Source of the DNA: an uncultured Pelagimonas sp.
Lineage (GTDB): Bacteria > Pseudomonadota > Alphaproteobacteria > Rhodobacterales > Rhodobacteraceae
Length of the DNA stretch: 64,000 bases
Direction: 5' to 3'
Assembly (NCBI GenBank): GCA_947497905.1
Contig: CANMIH010000003.1
Span: 62,001 to 126,000, forward strand
The notes beneath the pieces are model-generated. The model saw nothing but the letters and a program-made list of their open reading frames with translations, did no database searches and was not told the DNA's origin. This document shows, piece by piece, positions 56,291 through 64,000 of this stretch; the stretch's first letter is position 1, and every line of letters begins with the position of its first letter. The translations under genes and the position numbers were made by a program.

Positions 56291-56331
56291 AGGGGCAAAG
56301 CCCCTGCCCCGATTTTTATTTCAAAATCGGG
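56291..56331. repeat. Two hairpins between the ATPase gene and mraY
   Basis: AGGGGC-AAA-GCCCCT (56291-56305) and CCCGATTTT with AAAATCGGG (56308-56331) follow the mraY terminator on the minus strand. They share the CCCCGATTTTT string with the hairpin at 31191 and the G/C-block pattern with 42311-42351. Confidence 0.6.
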
Positions 56332-56340
56332 TTCTCCAGA

Positions 56341-56364
56341 AAAAAGGCACCCGAAGGTGCCTTT
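56341..56364 (-). terminator. Rho-independent terminator of mraY with UUCG loop
   Basis: On the minus strand AAAGGCACC-TTCG-GGTGCC followed by a T-run (TTTTTT). The loop is an extra-stable UUCG tetraloop. It lies 5 bases past the mraY stop. Confidence 0.92.
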
Positions 56365-56368
56365 CTCA

Positions 56369-57451
56369 TCAACGCAGTTTCAAAGTCGCCAGACCGATGA
56401 TCGCAAGGATCAGAGAAATGATCCAGAACCGGATCACAATCTGCGGCTCGGCCCATCCCTTTTTCTCATAGTGATGGTGGATCGGCGCCATCAGGAACAC
56501 CCGTTTTCCCGTGCGCTTGAAGTAGAGCACCTGAATAATCACGCTCAGCGCTTCAACAACAAACAGACCACCCACAATGCCCAGAACAATCTCGTGTTTG
56601 GTGGCCACCGCAATCGCCCCCAAAGCGCCGCCCAGTGCCAGCGAACCTGTGTCCCCCATAAACACCGCCGCCGGCGGTGCGTTGTACCACAAGAACCCCA
56701 TGCCGCCGCCGACGATGCCCGCCGTAAAGACAAGGATTTCACCGGTACCCGGCACATAGTGCACATCCAGATATTCCGAGGCATCCACACGGCCAACCAG
56801 ATAAGCGATAATCCCTAGCGTCGTCGCGGCAATCATCACCGGCATGATCGCCAGACCATCAAGCCCATCTGTCAAATTCACGGCATTGGCGGCACCAACG
56901 ACGACAAACATCGCGAAAGGAATAAAGAACAATCCGAGATCGAACAACGCGTCCTTGAACACCGGGAAGGCCAGCTGATTGGCCAGCATATCAGGGTGAT
57001 ACAGAGTGGCCCAGGCCGCTGCGACACCTGCTATCACAAACCCCAGAAGCAATCGAACTTTGCTCGACACACCTTTGGTGTTTTGCTTGCTGACCTTGGC
57101 ATAGTCATCCGCAAACCCGATCAGCGCATAGGCGATGGTCACGAACAGCACCATCCAGACAAATGGATTGTCCAGTCGTGCCCAAAGCAGAGTTGACGTA
57201 ACCAAAGCACCAATGATGAGTAGGCCACCCATGGTTGGCGTTCCGGCTTTGACAAAGTGCCCCTCAGGGCCATCATCACGGATGGGCTGGCCCTTGCCCT
57301 GCTTGCGGCGCAACACATTGATCAGTGGTTTGCCAAACAGGAAACCAAAAATCAGTGCGGTGAAAAAGGCACCCCCAGCCCGGAAGGTGATATAGCGAAA
57401 CAGATTGAAGAGATCCCCGCCATCCGAAAGCCCTGTCAGCCAATACAGCAT
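56369..57451 (-). CDS. mraY: Phospho-N-acetylmuramoyl-pentapeptide transferase MraY
   Basis: Integral membrane enzyme that makes lipid I from UDP-MurNAc-pentapeptide and undecaprenyl phosphate. The 360 residues show ten hydrophobic segments and the family motifs [11 protein letters not shown] (about 72), [18 protein letters not shown] (about 113), [16 protein letters not shown] (about 190) and [22 protein letters not shown] (about 323). AAGGGA lies before the ATG, and murF ends 11 bases upstream. It closes the mraZ-to-mraY operon, followed by a strong terminator. Confidence 0.96.
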   Translation of the reverse strand: MLYWLTGLSDGGDLFNLFRYITFRAGGAFFTALIFGFLFGKPLINVLRRKQGKGQPIRDDGPEGHFVKAGTPTMGGLLIIGALVTSTLLWARLDNPFVWMVLFVTIAYALIGFADDYAKVSKQNTKGVSSKVRLLLGFVIAGVAAAWATLYHPDMLANQLAFPVFKDALFDLGLFFIPFAMFVVVGAANAVNLTDGLDGLAIMPVMIAATTLGIIAYLVGRVDASEYLDVHYVPGTGEILVFTAGIVGGGMGFLWYNAPPAAVFMGDTGSLALGGALGAIAVATKHEIVLGIVGGLFVVEALSVIIQVLYFKRTGKRVFLMAPIHHHYEKKGWAEPQIVIRFWIISLILAIIGLATLKLR

Positions 57452-57462
57452 AAAAGTGTCCC

Positions 57463-58902
57463 TTACCCGTCCAGTTTTACGGGCGCTTGGCCCATTTTTT
57501 TCAACGCGTCAACCACCCGCGCCAGCGCCATCGACAGTGATCCTTTGACCAGAACCACATCACCGGCATTGATATCCTGCCCGATGCCCTGAGTGATTTC
57601 GGCGCTGGTCTCGGCCCAGCGACCGCGCTTACCCTCGGGAAGCGCCTGATAGAGATGCTGCATCAATGGGCCAACACAGTGAATGACATCGATATCTTGA
57701 ACCGCAGCCAGATCGGCCACAGCCCGATGCAACTCGGCTTCGGTGGCGCCCAGCTCTTTCATGTCGCCGATATAGGCCACCCGCCGTCCGCGTCCGGTAA
57801 GCCCCGCGCGTACCCCGGTTTCCGCAGCAGCGAGCACTTCCAGCGACGCCGCCAATGAGGCGGGGTTGGCGTTATAGGCATCATCAATCAACTCAAACCG
57901 GGCCTCGGCATTGGCCATATCCAACACAATCTCATCGCGCGCACCCCGGCCCTCACCGGGGACCCAACGACCCAGTGCCGCAACAGCCAGAGCCTGATCA
58001 AGATCCAGAGCCGCAACCGTGGCAAGCACACCCATCGCATTGATCGCATAGTGGCGTCCCGGGACCGGCACTTTGTATAGAACCGGCGCTCCCTGTGTCT
58101 GCCCCTGTACCACGGTACAGTCATCGCGGATCGACACGCCTGTTGCCCGGAAATCCACCTCTGCGCTTTCGCCAAAGCTCAAAACGGTCTCTGCGTGGCG
58201 CTTGGCCTCTGAGGTGAGAATATCGCTCACCTCAAGATCACCGTTCAAAACTGCCACGCCTTCGGGTTCGAGCCCCTGATAGATAGAGGCCTTTTCCTCG
58301 GCAATGCCCGCAAGGCTCTCAAACGCTGCCAGATGCGCCGGAGCGACAATGGTGACCAGCGCCACATGCGGGCGGGCCATTTTCGCCAGAGGCGCAATTT
58401 CACCGGGATGGTTCATGCCAATCTCAATCACGGCAAAATCCACATCCCGCGGCATCCGCGCCAGTGTCAGCGGCACACCCCAATGGTTGTTATAGCTTTT
58501 CTCAGCCGCATGCACCGTGCCCTGGGCGCCCAGAACAGTGCGCAGCATTTCTTTGGTCGAGGTTTTGCCAACCGATCCGGTGACCGCGACAACCTTAGCC
58601 CGCGTACGATGCCGCGCCGCCATACCAAGGTCTTCCAACCCGGTCAGCACATCGTCGACCAGCAACAAAGGCGCATCCTCGGGCAGGCCGTCTGGAATGT
58701 GGCTCACAAGCGCCGCACCTGCGCCGTTCTCAAGCGCCTGAGCAACAAAATCATGCCCGTCGCGCGCCGCTTTGAGCGCCACAAACAGATCACCGGGTTG
58801 CAGCGTGCGGGTGTCAATCGACACGCCCGACACCTGCCAGTCCGATGTCGCGCGCCCGCCGGTGGCTTTGGCCGCCTCATCTGAAGTCCACAAATGTGCC
58901 AT
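57463..58902 (-). CDS. murF: UDP-MurNAc-tripeptide--D-Ala-D-Ala ligase MurF
   Basis: Adds D-Ala-D-Ala to the UDP-MurNAc tripeptide. The 479 residues have the ATP loop [23 protein letters not shown] (about 108) and the central [13 protein letters not shown] (about 140) and [17 protein letters not shown] (about 345) motifs. The ATG at 58902 is preferred; a GTG at 58908 overlaps the murE stop as GTGA and would add two residues. It lies between murE and mraY with no gaps of note. Confidence 0.95.
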   Translation of the reverse strand: MAHLWTSDEAAKATGGRATSDWQVSGVSIDTRTLQPGDLFVALKAARDGHDFVAQALENGAGAALVSHIPDGLPEDAPLLLVDDVLTGLEDLGMAARHRTRAKVVAVTGSVGKTSTKEMLRTVLGAQGTVHAAEKSYNNHWGVPLTLARMPRDVDFAVIEIGMNHPGEIAPLAKMARPHVALVTIVAPAHLAAFESLAGIAEEKASIYQGLEPEGVAVLNGDLEVSDILTSEAKRHAETVLSFGESAEVDFRATGVSIRDDCTVVQGQTQGAPVLYKVPVPGRHYAINAMGVLATVAALDLDQALAVAALGRWVPGEGRGARDEIVLDMANAEARFELIDDAYNANPASLAASLEVLAAAETGVRAGLTGRGRRVAYIGDMKELGATEAELHRAVADLAAVQDIDVIHCVGPLMQHLYQALPEGKRGRWAETSAEITQGIGQDINAGDVVLVKGSLSMALARVVDALKKMGQAPVKLDG

Positions 58903-58904
58903 CG

Positions 58905-60386
58905 TCACAGACCTCGCCCATCCAATGCGGCCACAGCAACGCTAGCCTGTTCCGTATCATCAAAGGGATACACCGTATCGCCGACGGTCTGACCGGTTTC
59001 ATGTCCCTTACCACAGATCAGCAAGGCATCCCCCGGCCCAAGCGCGTCTACACCGCGCAGAATGGCTTCGGCGCGGTCTCCCACCTCAAGCGCACCAGGC
59101 GCGCCCTCAAGCACTGCCGCGCGAATGGCCGCCGGATCTTCGCTGCGTGGATTGTCGTCGGAGACAATCACCAGATCCGCATTATCATGCGCCGCAGCCC
59201 CCATCAGAGGCCGTTTGCCCGCGTCGCGGTCGCCGCCAGCACCCACAATGGCCACCAAGCGCCCCATCACATGCGGGCGCAGTGCCTTGAGCGCCGTCGC
59301 CACCGCATCAGGTGTGTGCGAGTAGTCCACAAACACTGCTGCGCCATTTTCGCGGGTCGCCGCCAATTGCATGCGTCCACGCACGGTGCCCAGTTGCGGC
59401 AACACATCAAAGACCTCGGTTGGGTCCGCACCACAGGCAATCACCAGCCCCGCTGCCAGCAAGACGTTTTCCGCCTGAAACCCACCAATCAAACCCAAAC
59501 GCTCTTGTCGTACCACACCACGCCAATTGAACCGGACATCCTGCCCAGTTGCATCAAAGCGTTGATTTTCAAGGCACAGATCAGAGGCATCCCGACCAAC
59601 GGTGATCACTTCCTGCCCACGAGCATGGGCGATGGCCAACATATCCACGCCGCGCGGATCATCGATGTTGATCACTGCCGTACCATCTTCGGGCAGCACC
59701 CGAGCGAACAATCCGGCTTTGGCGGCGAAATAGTCGTCAAAACTCTCGTGGTAGTCGAGGTGATCCTGGCTGAAATTCGTGAACCCGGCGGCGGTGAGGT
59801 GAACCCCATCCAACCGACGCTGCGCCAGACCGTGGCTTGAGGCCTCCATGGCCGCTTTGGTGATGCCGGCATGTTTCGCCCCAACCAGAAGCTCGTGCAA
59901 GGTCACGGGTTCCGGCGTGGTATGGCTTGATTTTGCTTCCCAATCACCCTCAAGACCAGTGGTGCCAAGGTTGATCGCCCGCTCATGCAGCGCCTGCCAG
60001 ATCTGACGTGTAAAGGTTGCAACCGAAGTTTTTCCATTGGTGCCTGTAACCGCAACCACATGTTCAGGCTGACCGCCAAACCACAGGGCTGCGGTAAAAG
60101 CTAGAGCCTGCCGCGGGTCCTCGGCAATCACCAGCGCCGCGTCACTTGCTCCAAGCTCAGTCGCGGCGAGCTCCGCGCCCTCGGCATCGGTCAAAATCGC
60201 GGCCGCGCCTTTGCGCAGCGCCATTTCAATGAAGGCCGCGCCATGGATCTGAGTGCCCGGCAGCGCTGCAAACAGAAATCCCTCTGCAACCTCACGACTG
60301 TCCACAGCCACGCCGGTGATCTGCACGTCACGCCCGCCGCGCACGGTCAATCCCAGCTCGGCCAGAGTTTTCACTGTTTGACCCAT
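58905..60386 (-). CDS. murE: UDP-MurNAc-L-Ala-D-Glu--meso-diaminopimelate ligase MurE
   Basis: Adds the third residue of the stem peptide. The 493 residues contain the ATP loop VAVTGTNGKTSVATFTRQI (about 112), and the C-terminal selectivity motif SDDNPRSEDPAAIR (about 410) of the D-N-P-R type, which marks meso-diaminopimelate rather than lysine. GAGG lies seven bases before the ATG. It is 38 bases downstream of ftsI and overlaps the start region of murF. Confidence 0.96.
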   Translation of the reverse strand: MGQTVKTLAELGLTVRGGRDVQITGVAVDSREVAEGFLFAALPGTQIHGAAFIEMALRKGAAAILTDAEGAELAATELGASDAALVIAEDPRQALAFTAALWFGGQPEHVVAVTGTNGKTSVATFTRQIWQALHERAINLGTTGLEGDWEAKSSHTTPEPVTLHELLVGAKHAGITKAAMEASSHGLAQRRLDGVHLTAAGFTNFSQDHLDYHESFDDYFAAKAGLFARVLPEDGTAVINIDDPRGVDMLAIAHARGQEVITVGRDASDLCLENQRFDATGQDVRFNWRGVVRQERLGLIGGFQAENVLLAAGLVIACGADPTEVFDVLPQLGTVRGRMQLAATRENGAAVFVDYSHTPDAVATALKALRPHVMGRLVAIVGAGGDRDAGKRPLMGAAAHDNADLVIVSDDNPRSEDPAAIRAAVLEGAPGALEVGDRAEAILRGVDALGPGDALLICGKGHETGQTVGDTVYPFDDTEQASVAVAALDGRGL

Positions 60387-60424
60387 ACCTCACCCTCAGC
60401 CTTTGTCCTTGAAGCGCGTGCGCC

Positions 60425-62215
60425 TCAGTTCGAGGTCTGCACGATGGTCTCCAATTGCCCTCGTTTGAACTCGGGGCGCAACCCCAGAAGCGGAGCAATT
60501 CGGCCGATCATTTCGGCGGCCACCGGAACAGCGGTCCAACCGGCGGTTCTGCGCGGTTTCTCGCCACTTGTTTCCACAGGTTCGTCCAGTGTGACAACCA
60601 AAGCGTATTTGGGATCATGCGCCGGAAAGATCGTGGCAAAGGTGGCAATCACCTTGTCCTCGTAATATCCGCCGCCCCGCTCTTTCGGCTTGTCCGCCGT
60701 CCCGGTTTTACCGCCAACATGGTATCCCGGCACTTCCCCAAACGACGCGGTGCCCTCGGTCACAACCTTGCGTAGCATCACCCGCGCCGCCGCAGCCGAT
60801 TGCGGATCCATAATCTGCATCCCCATCTGCGGACCATTTTGCTTGAGCAGTGTCGGCTCAACCGCGCGCCCCCCATTGGCAATGGCCGCATAGCCCGCCG
60901 CCAGATGCAGCGGCGATGTTGAAATGCCATGACCATAGGAAATGGTCACCGCACTCAGGTCAGTCCATTTCTTGGGCAACAAAGGCTTGCCGCCTTTGGC
61001 TTCGACAATTTCCAACGGGGTTGGATCGAAGAATCCGAGATTGCGCAGGAACTCCTGTTGCCGAGCCACGCCAATCGCCAGCGCCATTTTGCCAGTGCCC
61101 CGGTTTGAGCTTTTGATAATGACCTCTTCGACTGTCAGCTCACCATAGTTTTTGTTCTGAAACTCACCGATGCGGAAGCCACCCACCTTCATCGGTGGCT
61201 TGGTGTCGATCACGGTGTTCGGATTGACCAATCCCAGCTGCATAGCCTGCGCAGCCGTGAAGATCTTGAAGGCTGACCCAAGCTCATACACCCCTTGCAC
61301 CGCTCGGTTGAACAGCGGGCTGTCCGAGGCATTGCCTTCAGTCAACGGATTGGGCCGGTCGTTGGGATCAAAATCCGGCAGGCTGACCAGACTGATAACC
61401 TCACCGGTTTTCACATCCATCAAGACACTGGCCGCGCCTTTGGCATTCAAAAGCTTCATGCCCGCGTCGAGCACTTCTTCCGATACGGCCTGAACAGTCA
61501 GATCGATCGATAGCTCTAGCGGCGCCCCATCGCGCTTGGTGTCGGTCAGACGCTCATCCATGAATTTCTCAAGACCGGCCGAACCAACGATCTCAGCGGA
61601 ATGCACCCCTTCTACCCCAAAACGCGTACCGCCCAAGATATGCGCCGCGATTGCGCCATTGGGATAAAGCCGCATCTCACGTGGCCCAAACAACAGCCCC
61701 GGCTCGCCGATGTCATGTACTGCCTGACGCTGTTCCGGGCTGATCCGACGACGCACCCAGGCAAATTTGCGTTTGGGATCATTAAATCGCGCCGCAAGCG
61801 CCGGCACATCAATATCTGGGAAAATTCGACCCAGCTCCTGCGCCGCACGATCAGGTTCGATCATCTGCTGAGGATGCGCATAAAGGCTATAGGTGCTCAT
61901 ATTGGTCGCAAGAACACGACCCTTTCGGTCCACGATGTCTGCCCGACTTGTCACCACGGGTGATCCCGTCGCGGCGGCCCGCGGCTCTTCTGCCTCACTT
62001 GCGGCAATGGTGCCCATACGCGCGCCGATCACACCAAAGGCGCAAAAGAACATCACCCCTAAAACCAACAACCGCCCCTCTGCCCGAAGACGCGATGTGT
62101 CTCGCATCTCTTCATGGCGCAGGCGGCGGTTTTCTTTTTCGATATTGTCGGGGTTTTCCCCCTTTTCCCGGGCCTCCAGAACCCGAGCCAAAGGGCGCAG
62201 CGGCGTTCGGTTCAT
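60425..62215 (-). CDS. ftsI: FtsI, septal peptidoglycan transpeptidase (PBP3)
   Basis: Septum-specific class B penicillin-binding protein of 596 residues. A membrane helix (LLVLGVMFFCAFGVIGARMG, about 48-68) anchors a dimerisation domain and the transpeptidase. Catalytic motifs are S-A-F-K (ELGSAFKIFTAAQ, about 315), S-S-N (IIKSSNRGTG, about 368) and K-T-G (GGKTGTADKPK, about 505). The start overlaps the ftsL stop by 4 bases (ATGA). Confidence 0.95.
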   Translation of the reverse strand: MNRTPLRPLARVLEAREKGENPDNIEKENRRLRHEEMRDTSRLRAEGRLLVLGVMFFCAFGVIGARMGTIAASEAEEPRAAATGSPVVTSRADIVDRKGRVLATNMSTYSLYAHPQQMIEPDRAAQELGRIFPDIDVPALAARFNDPKRKFAWVRRRISPEQRQAVHDIGEPGLLFGPREMRLYPNGAIAAHILGGTRFGVEGVHSAEIVGSAGLEKFMDERLTDTKRDGAPLELSIDLTVQAVSEEVLDAGMKLLNAKGAASVLMDVKTGEVISLVSLPDFDPNDRPNPLTEGNASDSPLFNRAVQGVYELGSAFKIFTAAQAMQLGLVNPNTVIDTKPPMKVGGFRIGEFQNKNYGELTVEEVIIKSSNRGTGKMALAIGVARQQEFLRNLGFFDPTPLEIVEAKGGKPLLPKKWTDLSAVTISYGHGISTSPLHLAAGYAAIANGGRAVEPTLLKQNGPQMGMQIMDPQSAAAARVMLRKVVTEGTASFGEVPGYHVGGKTGTADKPKERGGGYYEDKVIATFATIFPAHDPKYALVVTLDEPVETSGEKPRRTAGWTAVPVAAEMIGRIAPLLGLRPEFKRGQLETIVQTSN

Positions 62216-62562
62216 GGCTTGGGCGCTCCTGCACTTGTCACATCAATCGGTTCACTCAAATCCACCAAGTTTGGCGGCGGCGGAAAGGCCACTTGGTCTA
62301 CATCGGCGAAATGGTCGGGACGCAGCGGCAAAAGTCCAAGGCGGGCAAAGTTCAGATCCGCCAGATCGCGCAATCGGTCGGGCCGGTTCAAATAGGCCCA
62401 CTCCGCACGCAGCATGGCCATACGTTCATGTGCCTGACCAATGTCGCGGCGCAGCGCATCAACGCGATCCAGTTCATCCTGGGTCTGATAATTTTCGTGA
62501 TAGGCCCAATAGCCTGACCCGATCACCGCCAGCGCACTCAGAAGAAACAAAACCGTTCGCAT
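62212..62562 (-). CDS. ftsL: Cell division protein FtsL
   Basis: Small bitopic protein of 116 residues. The N-terminal helix (VLFLLSALAVIGSGYWAYHEN) is followed by a leucine-zipper-like helical region (QDELDRVDALRRDIGQAHERMAMLRAEW) that interacts with FtsB and FtsQ. Position between rsmH and ftsI and the one-base TGATG coupling with rsmH identify it; sequence is not strongly conserved. Confidence 0.88.
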   Translation of the reverse strand: MRTVLFLLSALAVIGSGYWAYHENYQTQDELDRVDALRRDIGQAHERMAMLRAEWAYLNRPDRLRDLADLNFARLGLLPLRPDHFADVDQVAFPPPPNLVDLSEPIDVTSAGAPKP

Positions 62563-63551
62563 CAGCGCCCCTCCTTCAGATCCGGCATGGCAATCAGATC
62601 CGGCTCAATCTCCCGCGATTCAACTTTGGTACGACGTGCGACACGAAGTTTGGCCGACCGCGAACGCGGGTTTTCTTTCAATTCCTGCGCATCCGGCCCA
62701 ACGGCCTTGCGGGTCAAAATCTCAAAGGGCTGGGTCTGTTGCTCTTCTTCCGTGGCATAGCGGTTGACGCGCTTTTTCTTCTCACCGTGTTCCTGAAAGA
62801 AGCGTTTGACCATACGATCTTCGATGGAATGGAAGGTCACAACTGCCAGCAATCCTCCGGGACGCAACACACGCTCCGCCGACATCAGCCCGCGCCACAA
62901 CGCTCCGTATTCGTCATTCACTGCAATCCGCAGCGCCTGAAAGCTGCGCGTCGCAGGATGGGCCTGTCCGGGTTTTGACCTCGGCAGGCATTTTTCGATT
63001 ACCTCAGCAAGCTGCAGAGTGGTCTCGAAAGGCTGCAATTTCCGTGCCTCGACAATGGCACGCGCAATCCGGCGCGAGGCCCGCTCTTCGCCATAGAGAT
63101 AAAGAATATCGGCCAGCACCTGATCCGACAGCTCATTCACCAGATCCGCCGCAGATCGCCCCGATTGCGCCATACGCATATCCAAGGGGCCGTCGCGCAT
63201 AAAGGAAAACCCGCGTTCTGCCAGATCAAGCTGCATCGAAGACACGCCCAGATCCAAAACAACGCCATCCACCGCTTCGGCAACGCGGTCCATATCCGCA
63301 AAATTGCCTTCGACCATGTCGATCTGAGGATAGGTTCCAATCCAATCCAGAGCCATCTCATGCGCAAGCGGGTCGCGATCAATCCCGATCACTCGCTCCG
63401 CGCCTGCATCAACAAGCCCACGGGAATAGCCCCCCGCCCCAAAGGTTCCATCAATCCAGGTGCCCTTCACGGGGGCCACAGCTTCGAGCAAAGGACGCAG
63501 AAGGACAGGGACGTGGGGGGCTTTTTCGGGGGTCTCGCCGGAGTGCGCCAT
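62562..63551 (-). CDS. rsmH: 16S rRNA (cytosine-1402-N4)-methyltransferase RsmH
   Basis: SAM-dependent methyltransferase of 329 residues that modifies C1402 in 16S rRNA. It begins [51 protein letters not shown], where the SAM-binding site is visible, and has the [28 protein letters not shown] motif (about 96-125) and [15 protein letters not shown] (about 242). I use the ATG at 63551 overlapping the mraZ stop by one base (TGATG); a GTG immediately upstream is possible. Confidence 0.95.
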   Translation of the reverse strand: MAHSGETPEKAPHVPVLLRPLLEAVAPVKGTWIDGTFGAGGYSRGLVDAGAERVIGIDRDPLAHEMALDWIGTYPQIDMVEGNFADMDRVAEAVDGVVLDLGVSSMQLDLAERGFSFMRDGPLDMRMAQSGRSAADLVNELSDQVLADILYLYGEERASRRIARAIVEARKLQPFETTLQLAEVIEKCLPRSKPGQAHPATRSFQALRIAVNDEYGALWRGLMSAERVLRPGGLLAVVTFHSIEDRMVKRFFQEHGEKKKRVNRYATEEEQQTQPFEILTRKAVGPDAQELKENPRSRSAKLRVARRTKVESREIEPDLIAMPDLKEGR

Positions 63552-64000
63552 CACAGGTCCTCGTCTTCCTCATCTTCGTCCAACAACATCAATGGATCGA
63601 AATCATCGTCCATTTCATCAAGGTATTCTTCGGTCGAGGCCAGCTCGTCCTCATAAGTTGACGGTTCCCAGATCTGGAAGGTGTCAACGTTGGAGGCAAA
63701 CTGGGCTTCTTTCGACAGGCCGATTTTGTCACGCAGCTTGGCGGACAGAACAATGCGACCGGTTTCATCAACGCTTGTGGTGACCGACTGGGTCGAGAAC
63801 AGCCGCTCAAGAACCCGGCGTTTCTGGCTGCCACGTTTCATGCGACTGATGCGATCTTCCACATCTTCCATCTCTTGGACGGTATAACATTCAAGATATT
63901 TGCGGCGATGATCGCCATAGACAATCACAAAATTCGGGTTGAGCCCTTCAGTCCAGTCCGGATCGCCAGCTTCGAGGACACGACGAAAGGGAGCCGGGAT
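63551..64000 (-). CDS. mraZ: MraZ, transcriptional repressor of dcw (5' part missing)
   Basis: AbrB/SpoVT-fold DNA-binding protein that controls the dcw operon in other bacteria. Visible are 149 residues from [24 protein letters not shown], followed by the family repeats including [22 protein letters not shown], where the conserved D-x-x-G-R motif is seen. The C-terminus is extended and very acidic ([21 protein letters not shown]), unusual for the family. The start codon and the promoter repeats lie beyond the right edge. First gene of the operon in this orientation. Confidence 0.93.
   Translation of the reverse strand: MPAPFRRVLEAGDPDWTEGLNPNFVIVYGDHRRKYLECYTVQEMEDVEDRISRMKRGSQKRRVLERLFSTQSVTTSVDETGRIVLSAKLRDKIGLSKEAQFASNVDTFQIWEPSTYEDELASTEEYLDEMDDDFDPLMLLDEDEEDEDL

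Overview
The window reads as a chromosomal segment of an alphaproteobacterium of the Rhodobacteraceae (Roseobacter group). The evidence is the high G+C with Rhodobacterales-style proteins, the hflK-hflC-DUF2065-degP order, aerobic cobaltochelatase subunits CobS and CobT, a BetI-BetC choline/choline-sulfate head, DUF2484 genes, and a cell-wall/division (dcw) cluster with DUF2484 genes between murC and murB. No tRNA, rRNA, IS element, prophage or CRISPR array was seen.

Layout. 1-10 kb: the start of a betI-betC operon cut by the window edge, a DMT exporter, a divergent LysE/ArgO exporter and ArgP regulator, two unknown genes, yebC, an SLC13/TrkA_C permease, a YmdB-like phosphoesterase, an FG-GAP secreted protein and a [2Fe-2S] ferredoxin. 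10-17 kb: envelope quality control (DegP protease, DUF2065, HflC, HflK), glutathione reductase and ribose-5-phosphate isomerase. 17-22 kb: cobS, a small lipoprotein, a racemase-fold protein with neither catalytic cysteine, and cobT. 22-33 kb: mixed metabolic and transport genes (cytochrome b561, LysR, azlCD with a divergent XRE-cupin regulator, aminopeptidase P, DUF427, an SH3 protein, a ClC channel, a D-lactate dehydrogenase-type flavoenzyme, and an epoxide hydrolase-like gene divergent from a WYL regulator).

33-64 kb: a nearly continuous minus-strand dcw cluster, transcribed from the right edge leftwards: mraZ, rsmH, ftsL, ftsI, murE, murF, mraY, an ATPase gene, murD, ftsW, murG, murC, murB, ddl, ftsQ, ftsA, ftsZ, lpxC, bamD, recN. 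It supplies peptidoglycan precursor synthesis, septal synthesis, the Z ring, lipid A commitment and outer-membrane assembly. Hairpin-plus-T-run terminators after mraY, ftsW, ftsA and ftsZ suggest several transcription units.

The cluster carries accessory inserts. Between murC and murB lie an amino-acid permease, tandem DUF2484 genes, a small membrane protein and a 544-residue membrane/coiled-coil protein with a DUF6161-like tail. Between ftsW and murD lie a 360-residue membrane/coiled-coil protein on the opposite strand, an apparently toxin-less Phd/YefM antitoxin with a repeated operator, and a BaiN/HI0933-type flavoprotein. The two unknown membrane/coiled-coil proteins and the cysteine-less racemase homologue in the cob operon are the most likely sources of undescribed biology. 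The ftsA-ftsZ gap carries a perfect DnaA box and a CtrA-type site.
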